Shown: piece by piece, positions 42,595 to 51,895 of the stretch
How positions within the stretch are numbered: the first letter of the stretch is position 1
How the letters are laid out: each line of letters opens with the position of its first letter
NCBI GenBank assembly: GCA_965198725.1
Contig: CBDAPX010000001.1
Span: 558,001-622,000 of the forward strand
Origin: CBDAPX01 sp965198725
GTDB taxonomy: Bacteria; Pseudomonadota; Alphaproteobacteria; Rhodobacterales; Rhodobacteraceae
Reading direction: 5' to 3'
DNA: 64,000 nt
The notes under the pieces: model-generated
Database searches by the model: none
The model's input: the letters and a program-made list of their open reading frames with translations, nothing else
What the model was told of the DNA's origin: nothing
Translations under genes and position numbers: made by a program

Positions 42595-43391
42595 CAGGCT
42601 GGTTTCAGATCAACGCCGGGTGCAAATGCGATGAAAAACGGGTTGGCAAACCCTTCTTTGCCGTAGGCCAATGGTGTGTGGTCGTCGAACCGAACGACTT
42701 GGCCGCCTGCGCCGACGAGCACGGCGTGCCCGGCGGCAGTGTCCCATTCCATCGTCCGCCCAACACGCGGATACAAATCCGCCTCGCCGGTGGCCACCAA
42801 GCAAAACTTCAGCGACGAACCCGCTCTCTTGCTGTCTTTGACACTGTATTTGTTGATGTAATCCTCGGTCGCCTGATACCGGTGCGATTTGCTGGCCACG
42901 ATCATCAGGGCAGAGTTGTCTGGCTTGGAAACGTTCAGCGGTGATACCGGTCCAACCGCGTGGAGTTCGAAAGCGCCGCTTTCTTCGACAGTTGTGCCAT
43001 CGGGTTGGGTAAAGAACATCCGTCCCTTTGCCGGCGCGTAGACAACCCCGCGGGTGGGCGTTCCATTTTCAACCAAGGCGATATTCACTGTAAAGTCGCC
43101 GCGACGGTTGATGAATTCCTTGGTCCCGTCCAGCGGGTCGACGATAAGAAAGGTGTCGCCTTTGACCGAATGCGATTCTGCCTGCTCTTCCGTCACCAAA
43201 AGCATGTCCGGAAATGCCGCGCGAAGCCCGTCGGAAATCAGCGCATCAGCTGCTTCGTCGGCCACTGTAACCGGGCTTTCATCAGATTTGACCTTCACGT
43301 CAAAGTCATCGGCGTCATAGATTTCCATAATTTTCTGGCCCGCTTGCAGCGCCAGCTTACGGATAACAGGCATCAAATCTTCGTAGTTCAT
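42594..43391 (-). CDS. cysQ: 3'(2'),5'-bisphosphate nucleotidase CysQ
   Basis: A 265-aa inositol monophosphatase-fold enzyme. Metal motifs are EEQAES, DPLDGTKEFINRRGDFTVN and EWDTAAGHAVLVGAGG. CysQ removes 3'-phosphoadenosine 5'-phosphate, the by-product of PAPS-dependent sulfotransferases, which fits the sulfotransferase gene 8 kb away; this link is inference. I chose the ATG at 43391 because GGAG lies 8 bases upstream and the protein starts MNYEDLMPVIRKL. Confidence 0.93.
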   Translation of the reverse strand: MNYEDLMPVIRKLALQAGQKIMEIYDADDFDVKVKSDESPVTVADEAADALISDGLRAAFPDMLLVTEEQAESHSVKGDTFLIVDPLDGTKEFINRRGDFTVNIALVENGTPTRGVVYAPAKGRMFFTQPDGTTVEESGAFELHAVGPVSPLNVSKPDNSALMIVASKSHRYQATEDYINKYSVKDSKRAGSSLKFCLVATGEADLYPRVGRTMEWDTAAGHAVLVGAGGQVVRFDDHTPLAYGKEGFANPFFIAFAPGVDLKPA

Positions 43392-43511
43392 TAAAGTCTC
43401 CGGGTTCGCGGATTTGTTGAAAAAACGATTCTGTCCCCTTATGGTTTGCCGATAAAGGAACAGCAAGAATTCCTTGGTATTTCAGGTTCAGCAGGCAGTC
43501 ACGGATTACAC

Positions 43512-44333
43512 ATGTTTAGATACAGGTCACAGCGCACAAAGTTTGGTGCCGCCGTTGCGATGTGGGAGGTGGTATTCCACTCTATCGTTCGCGCTGTACG
43601 TGCCAAAGATAACAATGCGTTCGTGGCGTTGGGTAAGAATATGATGCAAATCGTCATGTTCGTGATCGTATTCTATTTGATGTTCAAGGTTCTTGGCCTG
43701 CGGGGTGCTGGACTGCGTGGGGATCCGCTGCTGTACATCATGTCCGGTATTTTCATGTACATGACGCACATAAAATCGGTCAGCGCGGTTGTCGGATCCG
43801 CGCTCCTGTTCAGCGCCACAGTTCTGCACGCCCCGGTCAATACGCTGGTGGCTATTGTTTCGGCCGCACTGAGTTCGCTTTACACGCAAACCCTGTCGGT
43901 ACTGATGATCCTTGCGATCTATCACGTTGCGATGAACCCGATCCAAATCGAACAGCCGTTTGCGGCTTTTGCCATGTTCCTTCTGGCTTGGTTCACTGGA
44001 TGCGCCGTGGGGCTGGTCCTGTTGGCGATCAAACCTTTTTTCCCGATGTTTGTCGGAATCTTCACGACCTTGTACCAGCGGGCGAACATGATCGCTTCGG
44101 GCAAGATGTTCGTGGCAAACACGCTGCCAGGCTTCATGTTGGCGATGTTTGACTGGAACCCGCTGTTCCATTGTATCGATCAGGCGCGCGGCTTTGTCTT
44201 CATCAACTATTTCCCTCGCAACAGCAGCTGGGAATATCCGCTTTGGGTCGGCATTATCTTGGTGATGCTGGGATTGATGGGCGAGTTTTTCAGCCGCCAG
44301 CATGCCTCTGCCAGCTGGAACGCAAGACGCTAA
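43512..44333 (+). CDS. ABC-2 type polysaccharide export permease (KpsM-like)
   Basis: A 273-aa membrane protein with about six hydrophobic segments, for example MMQIVMFVIVFYLMFKVLGL, LSVLMILAIYHVAM, FAMFLLAWFTGCAVGLVLLA and WVGIILVMLGLMGEFF. The start at 43512 (MFRYRSQRTKFGAAVAMWEV) gives the basic N-terminus usual for capsule or polysaccharide ABC permeases. The partner ATPase and the KpsC/S-type genes are not in the window. The stop overlaps the convergent alkB stop by 3 bases. Its place beside KDO and sulfation genes suggests glycan export. Confidence 0.8.
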   Translation: MFRYRSQRTKFGAAVAMWEVVFHSIVRAVRAKDNNAFVALGKNMMQIVMFVIVFYLMFKVLGLRGAGLRGDPLLYIMSGIFMYMTHIKSVSAVVGSALLFSATVLHAPVNTLVAIVSAALSSLYTQTLSVLMILAIYHVAMNPIQIEQPFAAFAMFLLAWFTGCAVGLVLLAIKPFFPMFVGIFTTLYQRANMIASGKMFVANTLPGFMLAMFDWNPLFHCIDQARGFVFINYFPRNSSWEYPLWVGIILVMLGLMGEFFSRQHASASWNARR

Positions 44334-44929
44334 TCAACCACGCGCAGCGTCAGGTTGATCCGACCGCCCTTGGGCATAATCCGGGATGACCCAAACCGGA
44401 TGCGATCCACCCCGTGATAGGTCAACCGCGCCTCGCCACCCATGACCACAACATCACCAGAGCCGAGCCATATGGATTCCGTTTTGCCGCCGCGCGTTGT
44501 ATTGCCCATGCGAAACAAGGCATCGTCGCCAAGACTGATCGACAGAACGTGCCATGAAAAATCCGCCTCATCCCGATCTTGATGCAGCCCCATGCGTGCC
44601 GTCTCACTATAATAATTGATCAGGCAACAATCCGGCTGCCGATCTGCTGATACGAGGTCCCGCCAAATCCGGGTGATCTGTTCGGGGATCTCTGGCCAAG
44701 GCGTCCCGCGCGGATGCGTCAAAGAGTATCGATACCCGGAACGATCCGAAATCCAACCGTATCGGCCCGCCGAGGTCATACGGACTGACATCTTCTGACC
44801 ACGAGCGGTTGTGGGCGTGAACAACGGCGCCACTTTCAAAACGGATCGTAGCGCGGCAATCAGGTCATCCTGCTGTTCCGGCGTCAGATAGGATTTGTAG
44901 ATGTCGAAACCGCGAATGGTCAGATGCAT
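44330..44929 (-). CDS. alkB: AlkB-family DNA repair dioxygenase
   Basis: About 199 aa. Fe(II)/2-oxoglutarate dioxygenase that removes alkyl groups from bases. Iron ligands are seen in LHQDRDEADF (His and Asp) and YHGVDRI (His), and the 2-oxoglutarate arginine in RINLTLRV. The segment CLINYYSETARMG matches the AlkB core. The start at 44929 (MHLTIRGFDIYKSYL) fits the family better than an upstream in-frame ATG at 44956. It is convergent with the permease gene. Confidence 0.93.
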   Translation of the reverse strand: MHLTIRGFDIYKSYLTPEQQDDLIAALRSVLKVAPLFTPTTARGQKMSVRMTSAGRYGWISDRSGYRYSLTHPRGTPWPEIPEQITRIWRDLVSADRQPDCCLINYYSETARMGLHQDRDEADFSWHVLSISLGDDALFRMGNTTRGGKTESIWLGSGDVVVMGGEARLTYHGVDRIRFGSSRIMPKGGRINLTLRVVD

Positions 44930-45002
44930 GATTTTTGAGACTCCGTAACGGCACATACATCACAAAATCCAAAGATTCCCAGCCCCCATTGCTTGGCACG
45001 TG

Positions 45003-45031
45003 TTGCAGGCCCTTGACACGCTCCTTATATA
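45003..45031 (+). promoter_or_regulatory. Candidate dnaK promoter
   Basis: TTGCAG and TATATA separated by 17 bp, about 110 bp before the dnaK start, fit a housekeeping sigma promoter. CTTGAC also lies in between but has no heat-shock-sigma -10 box at the right distance. Weak evidence. Confidence 0.3.
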
Positions 45032-45140
45032 CGCCGGGACGCGCTTCCGGCTGTGAAGATGCGCAATAAAAATTGGGGCAAAGATGCCAAAACGGGTCTA
45101 AGCCTCGGGACGTCGCCTTAAGTTAAGAAGGGATCAAAAA

Positions 45141-47054
45141 ATGGCCAAAGTGATTGGTATTGACCTTGGGACCACGAACAGCTGCATCGCCATCATGGAC
45201 GGCGCGCAGCCCCGGGTTATCGAAAACGCGGAAGGGGCCCGCACAACTCCGTCGATCGTCGCCTTTACAGATGAAGAGCGTCTGGTCGGACAGCCTGCGA
45301 AACGTCAGGCGGTCACCAACCCCGACAACACAGTATTTGGCGTCAAGCGCCTGATCGGTCGCCGGTTCGACGACGAACATCTGGCGAAAGACATGAAAAA
45401 CCTGCCGTACTCCGTGATCAATGGCGGTAACGGCGACGCCTGGATCGAAGCCAAGGGTGAGAAATACTCTCCGTCGCAAATCTCGGCCTTCATCCTCGGC
45501 AAAATGAAAGAAACGGCGGAAAGCTATCTGGGTGAGGACGTCACCCAGGCGGTTATTACCGTTCCAGCCTATTTCAACGACGCCCAGCGTCAGGCCACCA
45601 AGGACGCCGGCAAAATCGCAGGTTTGGAAGTCCTGCGTATCATCAACGAACCCACCGCGGCCGCGCTGGCCTATGGTCTGGACAAAGAAGACACCCAGGT
45701 CATCGCCGTTTATGACCTTGGCGGTGGTACGTTCGACGTGACGATCCTTGAAATCGACGACGGTCTTTTCGAAGTGAAATCCACCAACGGGGATACATTC
45801 CTGGGTGGTGAAGACTTTGACATGCGCATCGTCAACTATCTGGCTGACGAGTTCAAAAAAGAGAACGGTGTCGACCTGACCAAGGACAAGATGGCTCTGC
45901 AGCGTCTGAAAGAAGCCGCTGAAAAAGCCAAAATCGAACTGTCCTCGTCCAGCCAGACAGAGATCAACCAGCCGTTCATCTCGATGGATCCAAACGGTGG
46001 TCAGCCGCTGCACATGGTCATGAAACTGACCCGTGCCAAGCTGGTGTCTCTGGTCGGCGATTTGATCAAGAAATCCATGGACCCGTGCAAGGCCGCGCTG
46101 AAAGACGCTGGCCTGACAGCCGCAGACGTGGACGAAGTTGTTCTGGTTGGCGGTATGACCCGGATGCCAAAAGTGGCCGAAGAAGTGACCAAGTTTTTTG
46201 GCAAAGAGCCGCATAAGGGTGTGAACCCGGATGAGGTTGTCGCCATGGGTGCGGCCATTCAGGCCGGTGTTCTGCAAGGCGACGTTAAAGACGTTGTTCT
46301 GCTGGACGTGACGCCTCTGTCGCTGGGGATCGAAACGCTGGGTGGGGTGTTCACCCGCCTGATCGATCGCAACACCACGATCCCGACCAAGAAATCGCAG
46401 ATCTTCTCGACCGCCGAGGACAACCAGAACGCCGTGACCATTCGTGTGTTCCAGGGTGAGCGTGAGATGGCCGCCGACAACAAGATCCTCGGCCAGTTCA
46501 ATCTGGAAGATATCCCACCAGCACCACGGGGTATGCCTCAGATCGAGGTAACCTTTGACATCGACGCCAACGGCATCGTGTCGGTCGGCGCTGCGGACAA
46601 AGGCACTGGCAAAGAGCAAAAGATCACCATCCAAGCTTCGGGCGGCCTGTCCGACGATGATATCGAAAAGATGGTCAAGGACGCCGAAGAGAATGCCGAG
46701 GCGGACAAGGAACGTCGCGAGCTGATCGAAGCGAAAAACCAGGCCGAAAGCTTGATCCACTCGACCGAGAAGTCGATGGAAGAGCATTCGGACAAGGTCG
46801 ACCCGACCACGATCGAAGCGATCGAACTCGCTATTGCAGCCCTGAAAGATGAGCTGGAAACCGAGAACGCCGACAAGATCAAATCGGGCATTCAGAACGT
46901 GACCGAAGCGGCCATGAAACTGGGTGAAGCGATCTATAAGGCGAGCCAGGAAGACGGTGACGACGAGCCGACCGCAGCAGATGAGCCGCGCGCGGATAAC
47001 GACGACATCGTCGATGCCGAGTTCGAAGATCTGGATGACAACAAGCGTGCCTAA
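45141..47054 (+). CDS. dnaK: Chaperone DnaK (Hsp70)
   Basis: A 637-aa Hsp70. The ATPase domain begins VIGIDLGTTNSCIAIMDG and has YDLGGGTFDVTILEIDDG and VVLVGGMTRMPKV. The linker VVLLDVTPLSLGIETLGG leads into the substrate-binding domain and a helical lid rich in charged residues; the C-terminus ends with an acidic EPRADNDDIVDAEFEDLDD motif. AAGGGA lies before the ATG. dnaJ follows after a 76-bp gap with a hairpin. Confidence 0.99.
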   Translation: MAKVIGIDLGTTNSCIAIMDGAQPRVIENAEGARTTPSIVAFTDEERLVGQPAKRQAVTNPDNTVFGVKRLIGRRFDDEHLAKDMKNLPYSVINGGNGDAWIEAKGEKYSPSQISAFILGKMKETAESYLGEDVTQAVITVPAYFNDAQRQATKDAGKIAGLEVLRIINEPTAAALAYGLDKEDTQVIAVYDLGGGTFDVTILEIDDGLFEVKSTNGDTFLGGEDFDMRIVNYLADEFKKENGVDLTKDKMALQRLKEAAEKAKIELSSSSQTEINQPFISMDPNGGQPLHMVMKLTRAKLVSLVGDLIKKSMDPCKAALKDAGLTAADVDEVVLVGGMTRMPKVAEEVTKFFGKEPHKGVNPDEVVAMGAAIQAGVLQGDVKDVVLLDVTPLSLGIETLGGVFTRLIDRNTTIPTKKSQIFSTAEDNQNAVTIRVFQGEREMAADNKILGQFNLEDIPPAPRGMPQIEVTFDIDANGIVSVGAADKGTGKEQKITIQASGGLSDDDIEKMVKDAEENAEADKERRELIEAKNQAESLIHSTEKSMEEHSDKVDPTTIEAIELAIAALKDELETENADKIKSGIQNVTEAAMKLGEAIYKASQEDGDDEPTAADEPRADNDDIVDAEFEDLDDNKRA

Positions 47055-47075
47055 CGCACGAACCGGAGCCTAGAC

Positions 47076-47102
47076 GGGCCGGTCCGGATCACGGACCGGC
47101 CC
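47076..47102 (+). terminator. Strong hairpin between dnaK and dnaJ
   Basis: An 11-bp perfect GC-rich stem, GGGCCGGTCCG / CGGACCGGCCC, with a 5-base loop. Only a weak T tract follows (GCTTTCGTT), so it may act as a partial terminator or as an mRNA-stabilising element that sets the DnaK:DnaJ ratio. Confidence 0.55.
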
Positions 47103-47130
47103 GCTTTCGTTCCGGGAGAGGGGACATGAA

Positions 47131-48276
47131 ATGTCAAAACGTGATTTTTATGACGTACTTGGCGTGTCCAAAGGCGCATCCGCCGATGAGATCAAGAAAG
47201 CCTATCGCAAGAAGGCCAAAGGGCTTCATCCGGATCGGAACGCCGACAATCCAGACGCCGAGTCACAGTTCAAAGAAGCCAACGAAGCTTATGAGATCCT
47301 GAAGGACGCCGAGAAAAAGGCAGCTTATGATCGCTTTGGCCATGCCGCGTTCGAAGGTGGCATGGGCGGCGGTGGCGCGCGGGGCGGGCACCCGGGCGCG
47401 GGCGACTTTTCGAGTGCGTTTTCGGATGTGTTTGATGACCTCTTTGGCGACTTCATGGGCGGTCAGCGTGGGGGCGGCGGACGCCGTGCGACGCGTGGCT
47501 CTGACTTGCGCTATAACCTGCGCGTTTCACTAGAGGACGCCTATTCCGGTCTACAGAAAACCATCAAGGTCCCGACCTCTGTTGCCTGTGATGCCTGTAA
47601 CGGCACCGGCGCCGAAGGTGGCAGTGAACCGACAACCTGTCCGACCTGTTCGGGCATAGGCAAGGTCCGTGCACAGCAGGGTTTCTTTACCGTTGAACGC
47701 ACCTGTCCGACATGCGGCGGCTTGGGCCAGATCATCAAGAACCCCTGTAAGGTTTGCGGTGGCGCAGGACGCGTCGAAAAAGACCGCGCGCTCAACGTAA
47801 ACATCCCGGCGGGTGTCGAAACCGGCACACGCATTCGCCTTGCCGGCGAAGGCGAGGCGGGCTTGCGCGGCGGACCATCAGGCGATCTTTATATCTTTGT
47901 CGAGGTTGGCAATCACGACCTGTTCGAACGGGACTCGGTCAACCTGTACTGCCGTGTGCCTGTCAGCATGTCCAAGGCCGCCTTGGGCGGGCATCTGGAA
48001 GTACCGACCATTGATGGCGGACGTAGCCGGGTGCAAATCCCGGCCGGTAGCCAGTCCGGACGTCAGATGCGCCTACGTGGCAAGGGCATGCCTGCCCTAC
48101 GCGGCGGGGGTGTTGGGGATATGTTCATCGAACTGGCCGTCGAGACCCCCGTCAATCTGACCGCCCGCCAGAAAGAGTTGCTGGCAGAGTTCGACGAGAT
48201 CGGCGAAAACAACAACCCGGAAACCAAATCCTTCTTTTCATCCGTGAAATCCTTTTGGGATGGCATGAAGGGGTGA
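47131..48276 (+). CDS. dnaJ: Chaperone DnaJ
   Basis: A 381-aa type I DnaJ. The J domain holds HPD in GLHPDRNADNPDAE; a Gly/Phe-rich region follows (GGMGGGGARGGHPGAGDF). Four zinc motifs are complete: CDACNGTG, CPTCSGIG, CPTCGGLG and CKVCGGAG. The C-terminal substrate domain ends with RQKELLAEFDEIGE. GGGAGAGGGG lies upstream of the start. A GGGGGGC/GCCCCCT hairpin follows the stop. Confidence 0.98.
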   Translation: MSKRDFYDVLGVSKGASADEIKKAYRKKAKGLHPDRNADNPDAESQFKEANEAYEILKDAEKKAAYDRFGHAAFEGGMGGGGARGGHPGAGDFSSAFSDVFDDLFGDFMGGQRGGGGRRATRGSDLRYNLRVSLEDAYSGLQKTIKVPTSVACDACNGTGAEGGSEPTTCPTCSGIGKVRAQQGFFTVERTCPTCGGLGQIIKNPCKVCGGAGRVEKDRALNVNIPAGVETGTRIRLAGEGEAGLRGGPSGDLYIFVEVGNHDLFERDSVNLYCRVPVSMSKAALGGHLEVPTIDGGRSRVQIPAGSQSGRQMRLRGKGMPALRGGGVGDMFIELAVETPVNLTARQKELLAEFDEIGENNNPETKSFFSSVKSFWDGMKG

Positions 48277-48339
48277 CGCGTTGGGGGGCCTACGCCCCCT
48301 GACCGCATATCGGCGTATCGGTTAAGACTTTGGCAACCA

Positions 48340-48359
48340 TGACAGACGAAAGTCTGTCA
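48340..48359. promoter_or_regulatory. 20-bp perfect palindrome before radC
   Basis: TGACAGAC-GAAA-GTCTGTCA is a perfect 8-bp inverted repeat with a GAAA spacer that ends one base before the radC ATG. As RNA it would form a stable GNRA-tetraloop hairpin covering the ribosome-binding region; as DNA it could be an operator. It has the same 8-4-8 layout and offset as the palindrome before the DUF6525 gene. Confidence 0.5.
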
Positions 48360-48360
48360 C

Positions 48361-49128
48361 ATGACGTCCAAGCATTTCTCAGATGTCCCGTTGCCCCTGT
48401 TCGGCAACGATGAGGCCCCGGCCCAGCCGGTTCCAAAAACCGAAGGAGTGCGGCTGCCATCCTACATTCGGGACCACCGCAAACGGCTTCGCGAGCGGTT
48501 CATGGCGGGTGGGCCAGCGGCTCTGCCCGATTATGAAATGCTGGAACTTGTGCTCTTCCGCGCCATCCCCAGGCAGGATGTCAAACCACTGGCCCGTCGG
48601 CTGTTGGAGCGTTTTGGGGATTTCAATCGCGTGCTGTCGGCGCCTGTGGATCAACTGGGCAAGATCGACGGGGTCGGTCAGGCCGTCATCATCGAACTCA
48701 AAATCGTCGAGGCAGCAGCTCATCGGTTGGCGCGCTCACGTGTGATCAAACGGCCGGTGATCTCAAGTTGGGACGCGGTGCTGGACTATTGTCATACGTC
48801 CATGGCGCATCGGGCAACCGAACAGTTTCGTATTCTGTTTCTGGACCGCAAAAACATCCTGATCGCGGATGAGGAACAAGCGCAGGGCACCGTGGATCAC
48901 GTGCCCGTTTACCCCAGAGAGGTTGCCAAACGGGCACTGGAACTAAACGCCTCTGCCCTGATCCTTGTGCACAACCACCCATCCGGCGATCCCACGCCAT
49001 CACAATCAGATATCGACATGACGCAGAAAATCGACCGCGCCTGCGACGCACTTGGTCTAACACTGCATGACCACTTGATCATCGGCCAGTCCAAGGAAAT
49101 CAGTTTCCGAAGCGACGGGTATTTATGA
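48361..49128 (+). CDS. radC: RadC/YeeS-type JAB1/MPN-domain protein
   Basis: A 255-aa protein. The N-terminal helix-hairpin-helix region (EMLELVLFRAIPRQDVKPLA, LGKIDGVGQAVIIELK) is followed by a JAB1/MPN metal-binding domain with HNHPSGDPTPSQSD. Despite the name, a role in DNA repair is doubtful for the family and the function is unknown. No Shine-Dalgarno is seen before the ATG; a perfect palindrome takes its place. Confidence 0.93.
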   Translation: MTSKHFSDVPLPLFGNDEAPAQPVPKTEGVRLPSYIRDHRKRLRERFMAGGPAALPDYEMLELVLFRAIPRQDVKPLARRLLERFGDFNRVLSAPVDQLGKIDGVGQAVIIELKIVEAAAHRLARSRVIKRPVISSWDAVLDYCHTSMAHRATEQFRILFLDRKNILIADEEQAQGTVDHVPVYPREVAKRALELNASALILVHNHPSGDPTPSQSDIDMTQKIDRACDALGLTLHDHLIIGQSKEISFRSDGYL

Positions 49129-49147
49129 TGCTTGCGCCGACGTTATG

Positions 49148-50707
49148 CTAACGCACCCAAACCTCGACACGGCGATTGGCCTGTCTGCCCCATGCGCTGT
49201 CATCGCAGGCCATGGGCATCGCCTCACCAAAGGCTGCGGTTTCCAGACTGACGCGAGTCTCATCCAACGTCTCAGAAGCACTCAGAACAAACGCCCGCAC
49301 CGCGTTGGCACGCTGCAACGCAATTCTTTGATTGGGTCCCGCGGCCCCTGCGCCATCACTGAAACCGACCAGCGTGATATCGTTGCCATCCAACTGCCCG
49401 GTTTCCAGCATGCGCACCAGTTGCAGGACATTTGACCGTGACTGCGCATCCAGCTGTGACGACCCGGGCTGAAACCGAAAAGTCAGACTCAGGCGTTGCA
49501 TAGGTTTGAGAAAGGCGAACATGTCGCGGGTCTGCTCAAAATTGGTGCCATCGGTTGCGGCCATGACGGCATTGACCATCCGATCACCCTGTTGGTTCAG
49601 TGAGATCTGCTCTTCCACCAGATCCACAAAACCCGCACGCCGGACCACGTTCTGCGCGGAAGGTTTTTGCAGAAAATCCATGAAGTCGCGCGCGATCTTC
49701 GGCAAACGCCGCGCAGGGACATATAAAAACATGGGCGCGCTCAGCGGATAGTCTTCGGTCTTGATGGCCTGACGGTTCGCTTCCAACAGAAATCCGCAAC
49801 CACCGGTCAAAGGCAATATCTGGGCCGCATCCACCGAGGCATAGCTGGCCAAGCCGACCGCAAACGGATCGTTCCCCACCGCTTTGAGCGCGTCTTCTGC
49901 GAGGTCATAAAACTGGATGTCCGGTCTTAATCTGGCGGCTACGGGAGTCAGCAAAAGGTCTTCGGCGGCTTGGGTAAAGCCCGTCGACGGGTTTGGCAGA
50001 TGAACGCTGATCGGGGCATCGGGCCCGCCCAGCTCTGCCCAGTTTGTGATATCACCCGAAAAGACAGCTGACAGGTTCTTGGGCGAAATCGCTTGCACCG
50101 GGTTCTCCGATGAAACAATCGGGACAAGCGCGTCCAAGGCCAACACCTGACTGCGATAAAGGCCCGTCATATCGCCAAGCCCGGCATCAATGGCCCGCTT
50201 GTTTTCTTCTGGCCGTATTTCCCGCAACGCCATGACAATATCAGCTTCATCCGCCAACAGGTCGGCAAATCCTTCGTCGGTATTGCTTGGCTTGAAAATG
50301 AACCGGGCGCGCATTTCATCATCAGATGCGTCACGAAGCACGTAGGCGAACCCATCTTGGTCAGTGCCGGTTTTGGACGCTTGGTATCCGTTGCTTGCAG
50401 CAAACGCCTGCACCAAAGCCGGCAACAATACCTTGGTCATTTCCGACGATCCGGCAAAGGTCACCTCGGCCACGAAATTTGCCAAATTGGGGCATCCGGG
50501 ACCATCACAAACGACACCGGAACCGTCGATAGTTAGTTCGCCAAATACAGTCAGAACCCGATAGAACTCTCCATTGTAACCCAAGAGTGTTCCGGTGATT
50601 TCGACGGCTCCATCTGGCGATGACAGGATAACATCCTGCGCCTGGGCGGTGTGCGGTAAAACAAGAGCTGAAATGGCAATCCAAATCGTCGCCCACCGCC
50701 GTAACAT
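49148..50707 (-). CDS. Periplasmic phosphate-binding-like protein fused to an OmpA domain
   Basis: About 519 aa. A signal peptide (RRWATIWIAISALVLPHTAQAQ) is followed by a PstS-like type II binding-protein domain (VTFAGSSEMTKVLLPALVQA, ISPKNLSAVFSGDITNWAEL, LPNPSTGFTQAAEDLLLTPV). A C-terminal OmpA-like peptidoglycan-binding domain follows (LTFRFQPGSSQLDAQSRSNV, ITLVGFSDGAGAAGPNQRIA, GRQANRRVEVWVR). It might bind a ligand while anchored to the wall; no transporter genes are near. I prefer the ATG at 50707, which gives a proper signal peptide, over an in-frame start at 50791. Confidence 0.82.
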   Translation of the reverse strand: MLRRWATIWIAISALVLPHTAQAQDVILSSPDGAVEITGTLLGYNGEFYRVLTVFGELTIDGSGVVCDGPGCPNLANFVAEVTFAGSSEMTKVLLPALVQAFAASNGYQASKTGTDQDGFAYVLRDASDDEMRARFIFKPSNTDEGFADLLADEADIVMALREIRPEENKRAIDAGLGDMTGLYRSQVLALDALVPIVSSENPVQAISPKNLSAVFSGDITNWAELGGPDAPISVHLPNPSTGFTQAAEDLLLTPVAARLRPDIQFYDLAEDALKAVGNDPFAVGLASYASVDAAQILPLTGGCGFLLEANRQAIKTEDYPLSAPMFLYVPARRLPKIARDFMDFLQKPSAQNVVRRAGFVDLVEEQISLNQQGDRMVNAVMAATDGTNFEQTRDMFAFLKPMQRLSLTFRFQPGSSQLDAQSRSNVLQLVRMLETGQLDGNDITLVGFSDGAGAAGPNQRIALQRANAVRAFVLSASETLDETRVSLETAAFGEAMPMACDDSAWGRQANRRVEVWVR

Positions 50708-50840
50708 CAATGCACCCCAACCGCCGATTGTTCTTTTGCGGGAGTCTCGGTTCAATGCTGGAGCAGTGCAATAGCCTTCCGGCTTCCGCACCAGATTTAG
50801 CGATGTGGGCGGACTTCGTACAACAGCTCGCCCATGACGG

Positions 50841-51793
50841 TTATTGCGTCACCAGAACGATGTCATCGAGCAAGTTGTTGAGCACAAGGAAATCGCCAGC
50901 CGTATCGCAGTCAGGCATTGAAAAGACGATATCGCGGGTTTTCAAAGCGCCTCCTTCGGCCAACCGCATGACTTGTGCTTCGATATCGCGACCACAGTTA
51001 TCCTGTGATACTTCGCTTTCGATGCTCAACTGGATCGTTCCGGATTGTTGTGCAGCCGCTTTGGGGAAGGTGTAGACCTCAACCAGATGAGGGTTAAACG
51101 TATCGGCATCACCGAGTTGCGACACCATGCCGGTCACACCGTCCAACACCGCATCGAGCTGTCTTTCGGCACCAGACCAAACATGTCCAGCATCTCCATA
51201 TCCGGCGCCAAATTCGCGTGCGTGTACTTCGAACCCAGCACGGTCGGACCATTGCAGCACAACCCGTTCGTAATCGATCAGATCAGGCACCGTTGTGGTT
51301 GTTACACCGCCCGCGCCATTTGCGAACGCAACCACAAAGACTGGCGCTCAGACAGAACCGGAACTTGAAGGTTCAGATGGCCAGTTTTGTCGACCACATC
51401 GGTGAACATCATACCTTGATGATGGATGGTCACACGTTCATTTGGAAAACAAGGGGCTAGAATATCGAGCGACACTGTCGCTGCGACACCAGCCACAGCT
51501 TTCGTTGTAACCTGACATCCCAGAACGGGCGTTTCGGGATCGCGCGGCGGTGTAGGCGCAATGCTTGGGTCCGTCAGGCCAGAACCTGGCACAACTGCAG
51601 AGGTCAAAGTGATATCTTGCAGTTCGATATTTGCCGGTTGGATGTCTTGGACGGTTACGGCGGATACCGGTTGTATCGATGCCGCCGTCGCCGAAAGCGA
51701 GTCTTGTGCCGTGTAAGTTTGTACCACAAAGCCAAGGCTCATAGCGCAAAGCACTGTTCCGGCAATTCTCAAATAGCTCTTTGAACGGGACAT
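50841..51793 (-). pseudogene. Secreted/anchored protein of unknown function, frameshifted
   Basis: Two frames appear to form one protein of about 317 aa. The first begins MSRSKSYLRIAGTVLCAMSL, a signal or membrane anchor, and has a conserved-looking middle (VLGCQVTTKAVAGVAATVSL, VTIHHQGMMFTDVVDKTGHL) before running out at VLSERQSLW. The second continues FVVAFANGAGGVTTTTVPDL and ends DDIVLVTQ. One extra G at about 51346-51349 (GAGCG to GAGGCG) would join them as LSEAPVFVVAFANG. Similar proteins beside secA in roseobacters are, I believe, sometimes labelled translocase; I see no support for that function. It could be a sequencing error. Confidence 0.7.
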
Positions 51794-51895
51794 AGCATCC
51801 TCCGACTACATTTGGTCAGAGGATGTATTGTTTACAAAGACGGCCAATATATGGCCCTGCCATGATGACAATCTGTCTTGGCGCAGGCCCTTTGG

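Noticed and set aside
45012..45031. Heat-shock sigma-32 type promoter before dnaK (CTTGAC ... CTTATAT)
   Set aside because: The two boxes are only about 6 bp apart, too close for the known consensus; a sigma-70-like pair fits better but is weak.
45123..46787. A 554-codon open frame antisense to dnaK
   Set aside because: It is a mirror of dnaK codon bias in high-GC DNA; it has no ribosome-binding site and no recognisable domain, and dnaK is certain on the other strand.
48284..48301. Rho-independent terminator after dnaJ
   Set aside because: The GGGGGGC/GCCCCCT stem is present but no T run follows, so it was noted only as a hairpin.
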